Below, in pieces: positions 9,177 to 17,786 of a DNA stretch of 64,000 nt; position 1 is the stretch's first letter; each line of letters opens with the position of its first letter. This stretch comes from JAJDXW01 sp965223775 (lineage in GTDB: Bacteria; Pseudomonadota; Gammaproteobacteria; HK1). Made by a program: the position numbers and the translations under genes. Location: the NCBI GenBank assembly GCA_965223775.1, contig OZ245021.1:868001-932000 (forward strand). Direction: 5' to 3'. The notes below the pieces were generated by a model. The model saw only the letters and a list, made by a program, of their open reading frames with translations, did no database searches and had not been told where the DNA came from.

Positions 9177-9436
9177 GCCGCGACCATGACCTCGCTGACC
9201 GTCTGGTCTTCGTCGAGATCCTCCTCCGCCGCCGCGACTTCCGGAGGAAGGGGTTCACCGCGGTCGCGACAGGACTCGATGAACGCCGTGGCGACGCCTT
9301 GCAGGTTCTCCAGCGCCTGGGCCGCGGTGTCGCCCCAGGCCCGGCAGCCCGGGAGGTCGGGTATCTCGGCGAGGTACTTGTTCTCGGTATCCTCCGAAGG
9401 TTGTCGGAGGATGAATCTCATCCGGTACAGTTTCAT
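9173..9436 (-). CDS. hicB: HicB-family antitoxin
   Basis: 87 residues with the partially degraded RNase H-like fold of HicB: a beta strand MRFILRQ, then YLAEIPDLPGCRAWGDTAAQALENLQGVATAFIE, the family signature. The C-terminus is acidic (EEDLDEDQ) and short, so the usual DNA-binding RHH or HTH tail may be reduced. It neutralises the HicA toxin encoded directly downstream and normally represses its own promoter. The antitoxin precedes the toxin here, with a four-base overlap. Confidence 0.9.
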   Translation of the reverse strand: MKLYRMRFILRQPSEDTENKYLAEIPDLPGCRAWGDTAAQALENLQGVATAFIESCRDRGEPLPPEVAAAEEDLDEDQTVSEVMVAA

Positions 9437-9548
9437 GACGCCCTTCCCGGCAGCTTCCCGCCCCTTTCCCGAACGTGATCGTACCGCAGCCGTCCGGGCG
9501 CTCTCCCGCTAGACTTTGCCGGCGGCATCCAGGCACGAGGAGGAGCCC

Positions 9549-10010
9549 ATGAGTGACAACCGCCCTGCCTCCAAGGCCCGAGCGGTCGGTATCAATCACG
9601 TCGCTCTCGAGGTCGGGGACATCGACGAGGCGCTCGCCTTCTACGGCGGCTTCCTCGACTTCGAGATCAGCCGCCGGAGCGAGAGCGCCGCCATCATCTA
9701 CTTCGGGGACCAGTTCATCAACTTCTCCCGGGGGCGCCGGCAGGGGCCGGACGACAACCGGCACTTCGGCATCGCGGTCGACGACAAGGAGTTCGTGCGC
9801 CGGACCCTCGAGGAGATGGGGGTGGAGATCCTCGGCGGGAGGTTTCTCGACTTCCTCGACCCCTGGGGCAACCGGGTCGAGATCACGACCTACACGAACA
9901 TCCAGTTCTCGAAGGCCGATCATGTGCTTCGCGGCATGGGGCTCGCCCATCTCCGGAAGACCGACGGGGCCGTCGAGGAGCTCCGGAACAAGGGCATGGC
10001 GCCGCCCTGA
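9549..10010 (+). CDS. VOC (glyoxalase/bleomycin-resistance) family protein
   Basis: 153 residues with one VOC beta-alpha-beta-beta-beta unit: GINHVALEVGDIDEALAFYGGFLDF at the start, HFGIAVDDKEF in the middle and FLDFLDPWGNRVEITTY at the end. His and Glu positions suited to metal binding are present. Such proteins act as dioxygenases, lyases or metal-binding proteins, so the reaction is unknown. ATG 9549 follows GAGGAGG. CTAGACTTTG about 35 bases upstream is a possible -10 region. Confidence 0.85.
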   Translation: MSDNRPASKARAVGINHVALEVGDIDEALAFYGGFLDFEISRRSESAAIIYFGDQFINFSRGRRQGPDDNRHFGIAVDDKEFVRRTLEEMGVEILGGRFLDFLDPWGNRVEITTYTNIQFSKADHVLRGMGLAHLRKTDGAVEELRNKGMAPP

Positions 10011-10088
10011 CGCGGGGCGCGGCCGGGGCGGGCAGGGTGCGCATGCTGCTACAGTAAGCTCCTTCCCGAATCCTCGAGGGATGCCGAC

Positions 10089-11405
10089 ATGAGCGACCGC
10101 TTCGAAGTGCCCATCGCCGGAGGTCTCGACGTATCCCTCCCGCGCATGGCCCGCGTGCGCCAGACCTTCGACCCGACCCGCCTCGACGACGTGGCCTCCA
10201 CCGTGCGCGCCGAGATGGAGCGGCCCGACGTCGCCGGCCTCGTCAAGCCCGGGCAGCGCATCGCGGTCGGGTGCGGGAGCCGCGGCGTGGCCAACATCGC
10301 GGAGACCGCGAAGACCGTGGTCGAGGCGCTGCGGCGCTTCGGCGCGGAGCCCTTCATCTTCCCCGCGATGGGCAGCCACGGCGGCGCGACCGCGCTCGGC
10401 CAGACCGGGGTTCTCGCCAACTACGGGATCACCGAGGCGGCGATGGGGGTGCCCGTTCGCTCCACCATGGATACCGTGATCCTCGGCGAACTCGACGACG
10501 GCACCGCGATCCACGTCGACCGGTACGCGCACGAGGCGGATGGCATCGTGCTCATCAACCGGATCAAGCCGCATACCAACTTCCGGGCCGACATCGAGAG
10601 CGGCATCGTCAAGATGATCGGCATCGGCATGGGCAAGCACGCGGGCGCGACCGCGCTCCATTTCCACGGCATGGACCGCTTCGGGGAGATCCTGCCCAGG
10701 GTCGCGGAGCACATTCTCGCGAACACTTCGTTCCTGTTCGGGGTCGGACTCGTCGAGAATGCCTACGACGAGACCGTGATCGTCGAGGCGATCCCCGCCG
10801 CCCGCCTGTTCGATCGCGAGTGCGTGCTCCAGGCGGAGGCGAAGGCCCGGATGGGGCGTATCTTCTTCCACGACATCGACGTCCTCGTCATCGATCGCAT
10901 GGGCAAGGAGATCAGCGGCGCGGGCTTCGACCCGAACATCACCGGGCGGAACAACCGCGGGGTGGAAGGATTCGACGATCCGCTGGTCAACAAGATCGTG
11001 GTCCTCGACCTCACCGACACCACGCACGGAAACGCGACCGGGCTCGGGCTCGCGGACGTCATCACCCGCCGCCTGTTCGACCGCATCGACTACGGGGCGA
11101 CGTGGGCCAACGTCATCACCTCGAACTATCTCGACGGAGGCACGATCCCGATCGTCATGCACACCGCCCGAGAGGCGGTCGCCCTCGGGGCGAAGACGGC
11201 GCTCAGGGTGGAGTCCGGCGCGGCGCGCATCGTGCGCATCCGCGACACCCTGACCCTCGGCACGGTCATGGTGTCCGAGCCGATGCTCGCGGAGGTTGCC
11301 GACCATCCGTACCTGGAGGCGATCGGCGAGCTCGAGCCGTTCGCGTTCACCCCGGACGGGCGTCTGGAGCCGATCGCGCTCGAGATGAGCCACGCCGCGG
11401 ATTGA
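10089..11405 (+). CDS. LarA-type (DUF2088) lactate racemase domain protein
   Basis: 438 residues. The N-terminal half shows the LarA/DUF2088 pattern: a proline/glycine-rich entry, GQRIAVGCGSRGVANIAETAKTVVEALRR and PAMGSHGGAT, followed by NRIKPHTNFRADIESGIVKMIGIGMGKHAGA. In characterised LarA this domain carries the Ni-pincer cofactor; no larB/larC/larE genes are nearby, so lactate racemisation itself is unproven. Homologues of this subtype are annotated only as DUF2088 or DUF362-like proteins. ATG 10089 lies after CGAGGGATG; a possible -10 TACAGT lies upstream. Confidence 0.75.
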   Translation: MSDRFEVPIAGGLDVSLPRMARVRQTFDPTRLDDVASTVRAEMERPDVAGLVKPGQRIAVGCGSRGVANIAETAKTVVEALRRFGAEPFIFPAMGSHGGATALGQTGVLANYGITEAAMGVPVRSTMDTVILGELDDGTAIHVDRYAHEADGIVLINRIKPHTNFRADIESGIVKMIGIGMGKHAGATALHFHGMDRFGEILPRVAEHILANTSFLFGVGLVENAYDETVIVEAIPAARLFDRECVLQAEAKARMGRIFFHDIDVLVIDRMGKEISGAGFDPNITGRNNRGVEGFDDPLVNKIVVLDLTDTTHGNATGLGLADVITRRLFDRIDYGATWANVITSNYLDGGTIPIVMHTAREAVALGAKTALRVESGAARIVRIRDTLTLGTVMVSEPMLAEVADHPYLEAIGELEPFAFTPDGRLEPIALEMSHAAD

Positions 11406-11436
11406 CGCGGCGGGCGTTCGGGCGGCCGGAGGGGAG

Positions 11437-11465
11437 GGCGCCCGCCGCAGGCGTGGGCGGGCGCC
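11437..11465 (+). terminator. GC-rich hairpin downstream of the LarA-type gene
   Basis: GGCGCCCGCC pairs perfectly with GGCGGGCGCC across a nine-base loop, 31 bases after the stop codon. There is no following T-run, so it is a terminator-like or mRNA-stabilising structure rather than a classic intrinsic terminator. Confidence 0.4.
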
Positions 11466-11678
11466 TCTCGCGCGGCGCTCCGCGGCCGCCGGGGGCCGGC
11501 TGAGCCGTTGAGCGAACGGCCGGCGCGGCCCGGCCCGGCCCAGCCCGGCCTCCGAGATCCAGGCATGACTCACCCGCGGCCGAGCCTTTTTCGCGGAGGA
11601 GCATCCTCCAGCACGAACGGCGGTTTCCCGGCCGGGCGCCGCCGTTTCCCATTGCCCCGACGATCGGGAGGGTAGACC

Positions 11679-13037
11679 GTGTTCGAATCGTTCTTTCCCA
11701 GACCCAGGCCCTTCTTCCTGTCCTTCGCGGTCTGGTCGATTGCCTGCGTGGTGTTCTGGTTCTCATTTGCTCGGGACGCAGGCGAGTCGTTCAGCTTCGG
11801 CGGGTGGTTCGGGTACGAATTCCCGTCCGAATCCTTGGAGTTGGAGGAGTTGCCCGAGCTGGGCGAAGGCGCGGACGAGGCGGCACGCGCCGCGCACGCG
11901 GCGCTACAGGCCGAGCAAACGGCCGCCCGGGCCGCGCACGCCGACGTCCGAGAGGGCGCCGGAACGTTCTGGTTCTACCAGTACATGATTCTCGCCTACG
12001 CGGTCTTTCTCGCCTTCTGGTACCGGTTCTCGCCGCACAGATGGGCGAGATGGTCCGTGTTCGGATCGGCCGCGATCATCTTCGTCACCTGGTTTCAGGT
12101 GCAGCTCGACGTGATGATCAACGAGTGGTTCGGCACCTTTTACGATCTCGTCCAGCAGGCGCTCGCGACGCCGCACAGCGTCTCGATCGAGGAGTATTTC
12201 GACCAGTTGCTCACGTTCGGACAGATCGCCCTCGTCGCCATCACGGTCGCGGTCTTCACCCGTTTCTTCGTCAGCCACTACATCTTCCGCTGGCGAACCG
12301 CGATGAACGACCACTACATGTCGCTGTGGGGCCGCGTCCGCCACATCGAGGGCGCGTCGCAGCGGGTGCAGGAGGACACCATGCGCTTCTCCGCGATCAT
12401 GGAGCACCTCGGGGTGAGCCTCATCGACTCGGCGATGACCCTGATCGCCTTCCTGCCGATCCTCTGGGGGCTTTCCGCGTTCGTGACGCATCTGCCGATC
12501 GTCGGGGAGGTGCCGCAGGCCCTGGTGTTCGTCGCAATCCTGTGGTCGATCTTCGGCACGGGGCTGCTCGCCCTCGCGGGGATCCGGCTGCCGGGACTCG
12601 AGTTCCGCAACCAGCGGGTCGAGGCCGCCTATCGCAAGGAGCTCGTCTACGGGGAGGACGACGCCGAGCGCGCCCAGCCGCCGACGGTCGCCGAGCTCTT
12701 CAACAACGTCCGGCGCAACTACTTCCGGCTGTACCTCAACTACCTCTACTTCAACATCGCCCGCTACGGGTATCTCCAGGTGGGGGTGCTGCTGCCCTAC
12801 ATCGCCCTCGGGCCCACCATCGTGGCGGCGGGCTTCACCCTGGGGGTCATGCAGCAGATCGTGCGGGCGTTCGGCCGGGTGGAGAACTCGTTCCAGTACC
12901 TCGTCAACTCCTGGACCACCATCGTCGAGCTCCTCTCGATCTACAAGCGGCTCCAGGCGTTCGAGGCGGCGATCAAGGACCAGCCGCTACCCAGGATCGA
13001 CCGGGACTTCATGGAGCACGGGGGCGATCCGGCCTGA
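11679..13037 (+). CDS. SbmA/BacA-like peptide transporter
   Basis: 452 residues, inner-membrane protein of the SbmA/BacA family, which imports proline-rich antimicrobial peptides and other peptides by proton coupling. It begins MFESFFPRPRPFFLSFAVWS, contains multiple hydrophobic helices, and has the family blocks FRWRTAMNDHYMSLWGRVRHIEGASQRVQEDTMRF and a C-terminal AFGRVENSFQYLVNSWTTIVELLSIYKRL. There is no ATPase domain, so it is the SbmA type and not an ABCD-type ABC protein. An acidic, alanine-rich loop (about residues 48-90) is longer than usual. Start is GTG 11679 after GGGAGGG. Confidence 0.9.
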   Translation: MFESFFPRPRPFFLSFAVWSIACVVFWFSFARDAGESFSFGGWFGYEFPSESLELEELPELGEGADEAARAAHAALQAEQTAARAAHADVREGAGTFWFYQYMILAYAVFLAFWYRFSPHRWARWSVFGSAAIIFVTWFQVQLDVMINEWFGTFYDLVQQALATPHSVSIEEYFDQLLTFGQIALVAITVAVFTRFFVSHYIFRWRTAMNDHYMSLWGRVRHIEGASQRVQEDTMRFSAIMEHLGVSLIDSAMTLIAFLPILWGLSAFVTHLPIVGEVPQALVFVAILWSIFGTGLLALAGIRLPGLEFRNQRVEAAYRKELVYGEDDAERAQPPTVAELFNNVRRNYFRLYLNYLYFNIARYGYLQVGVLLPYIALGPTIVAAGFTLGVMQQIVRAFGRVENSFQYLVNSWTTIVELLSIYKRLQAFEAAIKDQPLPRIDRDFMEHGGDPA

Positions 13038-13216
13038 CGGCCGGCCGGGAGGAGGGGAGGCGCGAACGTTGCGTCGGTGGATGCGCCGAGGAGGGAGTCG
13101 CTACCTCGTTCGGGCCGCTTCGAGCGGGCCGGGGCACGTCCCGCTTCGGTGTCGTCTTCCTTTGTCGATTGCGGCTGGCCCGGTCGCGGTCAAGGGCCGC
13201 CATGTGAGATGATGCA

Positions 13217-13245
13217 TTGACATGTTGTGAACATGAAAGCACCAT
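13217..13245 (+). promoter_or_regulatory. Promoter and palindromic operator of the FitA-type antitoxin
   Basis: TTGACA at 13217-13222 is a perfect -35 box, followed after 17 bases by CACCAT at 13240-13245, a weak -10. Transcription would start at about the ATG at 13253. Within the spacer lies CATGTTGTGAACATG (13221-13235), a 6+6 inverted repeat suited to a ribbon-helix-helix repressor, consistent with autoregulation. Confidence 0.5.
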
Positions 13246-13252
13246 TCCTCGC

Positions 13253-13483
13253 ATGTCCAGAATGCTCCAGATTCGCAACGTGCCGGACGAGGTTCACCGC
13301 CGGTTGAAGTCCCGGGCGGCCCTCGCCGGCCTGTCGATGTCGGACTATGTCCTCCGGGAGATCGAGCATTCGCTGTTCCGGCCTACGCGCGACGAGGTCT
13401 TCGCGCGGATCGCCGAGCTGCCGCCGATAGAGCTGGACCCCCCGTCCTCCGAGGTGCTTCGAGAAGAACGGGGGAGGCGCTGA
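13253..13483 (+). CDS. FitA-type ribbon-helix-helix antitoxin, without its toxin
   Basis: 76 residues. The N-terminal MLQIRNVPDEVHRRLKSRAALAGLSMSDYVLREIE is the ribbon-helix-helix DNA-binding domain of FitA/Arc-type antitoxins. The C-terminus should wrap a PIN-domain FitB/VapC toxin, whose gene normally starts within a few bases downstream. Here no PIN gene follows; instead AT-richer DNA carrying an opposing gene begins. It is therefore an orphan antitoxin, left by toxin loss. ATG 13253 or ATG 13262 could both serve as start. Confidence 0.8.
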   Translation: MSRMLQIRNVPDEVHRRLKSRAALAGLSMSDYVLREIEHSLFRPTRDEVFARIAELPPIELDPPSSEVLREERGRR

Positions 13484-14066
13484 GCGCGGGGTGACGGCTT
13501 CTGATTCCAAACTGACTTGCAAATTCTCGGAATATTTTGAAATTATCGCTGGACGGCCACTCGCGCGCGAAACATTCGGGAGACAGGATCTTTCCGTCAA
13601 CTTTCCATCCTGTCGGGACAGGTGGAAACTCCTCTTCCGTCCCTCCATTGATAGCAACAATTCTGAAAGGGTTGCTTCGATACCAGATCCGACCACCTGC
13701 AAGCATAAATCCTCTCCAGCCTACCGGCGTGCAGTCCGGTTCGGAGTTGAGAATCTCCAATCGCCAAGATTCCGGGAATACTTCATCGAAAGATCTCTTT
13801 TCGGCATATCTTCGTTTGGGTCCGCTGGTTAGTTCACCATTTACCAGGGAGAAGAGTGCCACGAGGTCTCGTTTTCGTACGGCATCTTGAATCTTTAGAC
13901 CAAACGCATACGCCGATTCAGCATCATATTTCCCGTAGTTCCCAGTTTCCGTGTACCGGTCTCCACAAAACGGCGATGAGACACTAGCACTGGAGCATTT
14001 TACCACGACCAATGGGCTGAACAATAGGAGAACTGCCATCATGGTGGTCGTTGGCCGGCTATGCAT
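13383..14066 (-). CDS. Exported protein of unknown function, AT-rich, 3' end probably altered
   Basis: 227 residues in the current frame. MHSRPTTTMMAVLLLFSPLVVV followed by a cysteine resembles a signal peptide or weak lipobox. The body (CGDRYTETGNYGKYDAESAYAFGLKIQDAVRKRDLVALFSLVNGELT, then GWRGFMLAGGRIWY and VAINGG) looks like a genuine folded domain, but I do not recognise the family. The last 35-40 residues are Arg/Ala-rich and are simply the antisense of the FitA-type gene, so the original stop was probably lost at a junction near 13490. Base composition is clearly more AT-rich than neighbours, which suggests transfer. Confidence 0.6.
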   Translation of the reverse strand: MHSRPTTTMMAVLLLFSPLVVVKCSSASVSSPFCGDRYTETGNYGKYDAESAYAFGLKIQDAVRKRDLVALFSLVNGELTSGPKRRYAEKRSFDEVFPESWRLEILNSEPDCTPVGWRGFMLAGGRIWYRSNPFRIVAINGGTEEEFPPVPTGWKVDGKILSPECFAREWPSSDNFKIFREFASQFGIRSRHPALSASPVLLEAPRRTGGPALSAAARRSARRPRRA

Positions 14067-14282
14067 GATTTCGCCTCCGAGTTCCGGAATCGATCGGACA
14101 GCAATTGAGGGACCTGACAGTGCGCCCGAAACTGGAAATTAGCGGGCGCCGAGACTGAGATGGCCTGGAATCCGTGCATCGTTATGTGCCCGTTCCCACC
14201 TCGGTGGGACGGGGCCTTCCTCCCATGCAGCGGAGGATTGGTCGGGGTTGCGGGAGCCATTCGCCGGGACGCACCGAGAACC

Positions 14283-16718
14283 TCATCCGGACGCCGCTAC
14301 CGCTACTCGCAGCCGTGCGAGGTCTGGCGCGCAGATTGCAGACTGTTCGCCGCTCGGGGCCGAGCGAATCAGCGATCGCATGCAGGCGATGTCCTCGCCG
14401 TACTCGGCGAGCCGCCGCTTGTGGCTCGCGCGGTTCTTGGTGCAGACGAGGGTAAACGGCCGGCCGCGGCGTTCAGTCACATGATCGATGTCCAGCCGGT
14501 GGCGGTCGATGATCTGATGCAGATGGGCGCGGAGATCCTTGCGTAACGGGAAACGTGCCGTCCTGGAATCGGGGTCCCGGCAGAAGGCTCGGAGCTTGTC
14601 GCAGAGCTCGCAGGCGCACGCGACATCGGCGGCGATGATCCAGTCACGCGGATCTCCGGGGGGTTCGGCGCTTCGCGCCAGCAGGAAGTCTGTTGCGTGG
14701 CGCCACAGCATCGCGAACGCGGCGGTGTCTGGCACCCCCTCCTCCTTCTCGGAGAGCTCGCCGAGGGCCGCCGGGAGCGCTCGGTCCGGCGCGACGATCC
14801 GCGTTTGATCGACGATAGCGCGGGCCGCAGTCTCGGCTTCGTTCGTCAGCCTCCAGCGCCAGGCCAGCGCGAAGAGATCGCGAACGGCCTGTTCGTCGAG
14901 CCGCTTCAGCCGTCCGGAGCCCCGCCCCGGCGCGTCGGCCTCCGCTCGAACGGGCCGCGCGCTAACCGTCGCGAAGTGATCGGGAGCCAGTGGCGGCGCG
15001 GCGTCCTTCGCTGGAGGGGACAGCGCAGCGGACAAGGCGAGCAGGACCGCGCGAACGCTCTCCCGGAGGGCGCCATCCCAGGCGGAATTCGCGGGCTCGC
15101 CGTGCTCCTCGTCCAGGCGCCGCAAGAGCGCGAGTGTCTCCTTGGAGCGCAGCGCGAAGCGCACCCCGGCGAGGTCGAGCAGGAAACGTTTGGCGGCGTC
15201 CGGCCCGATCAGGTGCAACACAGGCACCAGATTCTCGTTCTCGCTGCCGGTGTAACGGGACAGGACGACTTCGCGCAGGAAGCGCACGGCGCGGTCCCTG
15301 TCCCCGGCTGCGGACAGCAGGCCGAGCATCCGGACGCGGCCTTGCTTGTCACCGTCGTTTCGGCCGGGCGGCCACAGGTCGATGAGCCTCGAGGCGAGCC
15401 GTCCGATTCGCTCGTCCGAAACCCCCTCGTTTCGGTCGAGCTCTCCCGCCACCCACGCGACGGCCCCGTCGATACCCCCGCTCGCGACGATGGCCAGCGT
15501 CCTCGACCGCGGCCAGATCACGAAGGCCGCATGGCGATAGGCTCTCTCCAGGGTCACGCCTTCGTTGCCCGACGCTTCGTGCAGCCACTGCTCGTCCGGC
15601 TCCGCGTCGTCGAGTGCGCCGCGAGGCAGCAATTCTTCGGGTAGCAGCGCCAGCTCGCCGAACGGCGGTTGACTGCCGTCCCGGCCGACCCAGCCGTCGA
15701 GCCAGTGGCGGTTGTCGTGCAGCTCTCCGATCTCCATGTCGTCGGCGCTGGCCTCGTTCCAGCCCCAACCGTCGACGTAGTCGCCTTCATACGTCGCGTC
15801 GCCATGCTCCTCGATGTGGACAATGGCCGCGTACAGCTCGCAGTCGGCGCGTTCGGCGGCCAGCGCCAGGGTTTCCGCCAGGGCGGCGTCGGCGTTCTTC
15901 AAGGCGTCGAAGGACAGTCCCGCCTCGCTGTACTCGTGGTCGAGCAGCCAGACCAGCTTGTCGGCCCCGTCCTCGGCGTGCTGCCGTTCGACGAGTCGGT
16001 TCGCAATCATGCCGACCTGCTCGGTGTAGTCCGGCGCTTCCCGGGGGGTATCCGTATCACCGGAGCGAAGACACAGGTTGAAGACGAGTGACAGGCGATG
16101 ACCCTCGGTGACGGGTCGGATCTCGTGTGTGCAGTCGGCGTAGAAGGCCGCGAACACCAGCTCCGACGGCTCGTTGGCGTGTATGTCGACGGCGATCTCG
16201 CGGCCCCGGTGGCGGACGATCAACTCGCCCCCTTCGCCCGTGACCGGCAACGAGATCGACAGGGTCGCGATCATCCCGTCGGCTTTCTCGGTGTCGCGGT
16301 GGGCCGAGAAGAAGCCGCCTGTCTCGTAGATGAGGAGCTTGTAGAAGCGCGCGTCGAGCCGGCCGCTCGGGCAGCCGAGGCCCGCCGCCGCCGCGTCGAG
16401 TATCTGCGCGAGCGTATCCGGCCACGCGCCGCCGGCCAATCGGACACGCTCGGGATCGATCTGCCAGCAGTCGCGGACCGAGGTGTCGACGAGGGTGTCC
16501 GGCCCCTTGCCGTAGGGAGCGCGCTCCGCTGCCTCGATCAAGGCGTGAACCTGCGCCTCGGGAACCGGAAAGGACAGCATGCCGACCCCATCGACCTCCA
16601 GTCGCGGCATGGGGGCGAACAATCGGCCGTGGGCGCAAAAGTCGCCCGGACGGTCGATGGACTGCAACAGCTTCTCAAGCGCATGGTCCACGCTGTACTC
16701 GACGTTGACGGCTCCCAT
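14283..16718 (-). CDS. Very long 2OG-Fe(II) oxygenase (prolyl 4-hydroxylase-like)
   Basis: 811 residues. The 2OG-Fe(II) dioxygenase domain occupies about residues 30-220: RFYKLLIYETGGFFSAHRDTEK supplies the iron ligands H140 and D142, H198 in DCTHEIRP is the third ligand, and R208 in GHRLSLVFNL would bind 2-oxoglutarate. The remaining about 590 residues are mostly helical, with no recognised domain, and end in a basic segment with several Cys (VACACELCDKLRAFC). Prolyl-hydroxylase-like proteins of this kind act on proteins or nucleic acids; the substrate is unknown. ATG 16718 follows AGAGGA. Divergent from the Uma2 gene. Confidence 0.8.
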   Translation of the reverse strand: MGAVNVEYSVDHALEKLLQSIDRPGDFCAHGRLFAPMPRLEVDGVGMLSFPVPEAQVHALIEAAERAPYGKGPDTLVDTSVRDCWQIDPERVRLAGGAWPDTLAQILDAAAAGLGCPSGRLDARFYKLLIYETGGFFSAHRDTEKADGMIATLSISLPVTGEGGELIVRHRGREIAVDIHANEPSELVFAAFYADCTHEIRPVTEGHRLSLVFNLCLRSGDTDTPREAPDYTEQVGMIANRLVERQHAEDGADKLVWLLDHEYSEAGLSFDALKNADAALAETLALAAERADCELYAAIVHIEEHGDATYEGDYVDGWGWNEASADDMEIGELHDNRHWLDGWVGRDGSQPPFGELALLPEELLPRGALDDAEPDEQWLHEASGNEGVTLERAYRHAAFVIWPRSRTLAIVASGGIDGAVAWVAGELDRNEGVSDERIGRLASRLIDLWPPGRNDGDKQGRVRMLGLLSAAGDRDRAVRFLREVVLSRYTGSENENLVPVLHLIGPDAAKRFLLDLAGVRFALRSKETLALLRRLDEEHGEPANSAWDGALRESVRAVLLALSAALSPPAKDAAPPLAPDHFATVSARPVRAEADAPGRGSGRLKRLDEQAVRDLFALAWRWRLTNEAETAARAIVDQTRIVAPDRALPAALGELSEKEEGVPDTAAFAMLWRHATDFLLARSAEPPGDPRDWIIAADVACACELCDKLRAFCRDPDSRTARFPLRKDLRAHLHQIIDRHRLDIDHVTERRGRPFTLVCTKNRASHKRRLAEYGEDIACMRSLIRSAPSGEQSAICAPDLARLRVAVAASG

Positions 16719-16724
16719 GGTGAA

Positions 16725-16750
16725 TCCTCTTGGTGCTTCCTCTTGGTGCT
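16725..16750 (-). repeat. 13-bp tandem repeat covering the oxygenase ribosome binding site
   Basis: On the gene strand AGCACCAAGAGGA occurs twice back to back; the copy nearer the ATG supplies the AGAGGA ribosome binding site. The duplication gives a second, upstream AGAGGA. Confidence 0.8.
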
Positions 16751-17099
16751 GGCCCGGCCAAAGCGTACGGGACCGAGGGCAGAGATGCACTGCGCCCGGC
16801 GATGTACATCCGGAACGTCGTCCTTGGCGCGGCGAGATGCTGCACGGCGGCCACTGCGTGGCGAGCGGCCATGCAACGTCGCCGCTGTCGCAAGCCGGGG
16901 TGAGGCGGTCCACACCACTCGCCGTTCACGGACACGGCCGCTGTCCGCCGGCGCTGACCCGGGGCGGCCGTTCTCCATGGAATGGAACTGCCTTCGCGGG
17001 CGGGGGGCGGCCTCTCGGGCAGTCGGGCAGGGCGAGCTTGGAGTCCGGCGCTTCGCCGGCGTATCCTCGCGGCGGATGCGTGCCGCACGGGCAACGATC
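16751..17099. other. Divergent intergenic region oxygenase/Uma2
   Basis: About 350 bases between divergent genes. It should hold two promoters, but no convincing -35/-10 pair, operator or small gene was recognised. Confidence 0.4.
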
Positions 17100-17720
17100 A
17101 TGTCAACGGCCTTGATGGGCGAGTCCGTCTCGCAGACGCAGGTGAATGACTTGGTGGAGGAGGTGCTCCCCCAAGGATGCTGGAGCGATGACGACTATCT
17201 CTGGCTGACCGACCACACCCGGCGTCTCGTGGAGTTCACGGACGGATACCTGGAGATACTGCCGACGCCATCTCGCGGTCACCAGCGGATTCTCGCCTTT
17301 CTCTACTCGGCATTTCATGCATTCCTGGAGCCTGCGGGCGGAGAGGTGCTGTTCGCGCCGCTTCGGCTGCGCGTACGCCAGGGCAAGTTTCGCGAGCCGG
17401 ATCTGCTGCTGGTCCTCGATGCACGAGATGGGCGCAGCGGCGAACGCTTCTGGACCGGGGCAGACGTGGTCGTGGAGATCGTCATTCCGGACAATCCTGA
17501 AAGAGACTTTGTTCACAAGCGCGACGACTACGCCGAAGCGGTGATCCCCGAACACTGGATCGTCGAGCCAAGGACGGAGACCGTCACCGTACTCAAGCTG
17601 GAAGACGGCGGGTACGTCGAGCACGGCGTCTACGGTCGCCGCGCTCGAGCGGGCTCGCCCACCCTGCCGAAGTTCGAAGTGGACGTCGGGGACCTGTTCG
17701 ACGCGGCAGGAGGTGAGTGA
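17100..17720 (+). CDS. Uma2 family (DUF820) putative endonuclease
   Basis: 206 residues. Pattern of the Uma2/DUF820 group with a PD-(D/E)xK nuclease fold: YLWLTDHTRRLVEFTDGYLEILPTPSRGHQ at the start, then FREPDLLLVLDARDG with the acidic pair, DVVVEIVIPDNPERDFVHKRDDYAEAVIPEHWIVEP with Glu and Lys-Arg-x-x-Tyr. Members are abundant in cyanobacteria and other bacteria; the function is unproven and often linked to mobile DNA. ATG 17100 is one of two nearby starts; an in-frame ATG lies eight codons upstream. Confidence 0.8.
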   Translation: MSTALMGESVSQTQVNDLVEEVLPQGCWSDDDYLWLTDHTRRLVEFTDGYLEILPTPSRGHQRILAFLYSAFHAFLEPAGGEVLFAPLRLRVRQGKFREPDLLLVLDARDGRSGERFWTGADVVVEIVIPDNPERDFVHKRDDYAEAVIPEHWIVEPRTETVTVLKLEDGGYVEHGVYGRRARAGSPTLPKFEVDVGDLFDAAGGE

Positions 17721-17786
17721 CGAATGGATGGTATCGGGACGCTCTCGCCAGTGGATATGAGGTAGTCCGATGTCCTGCCAGTGCCC

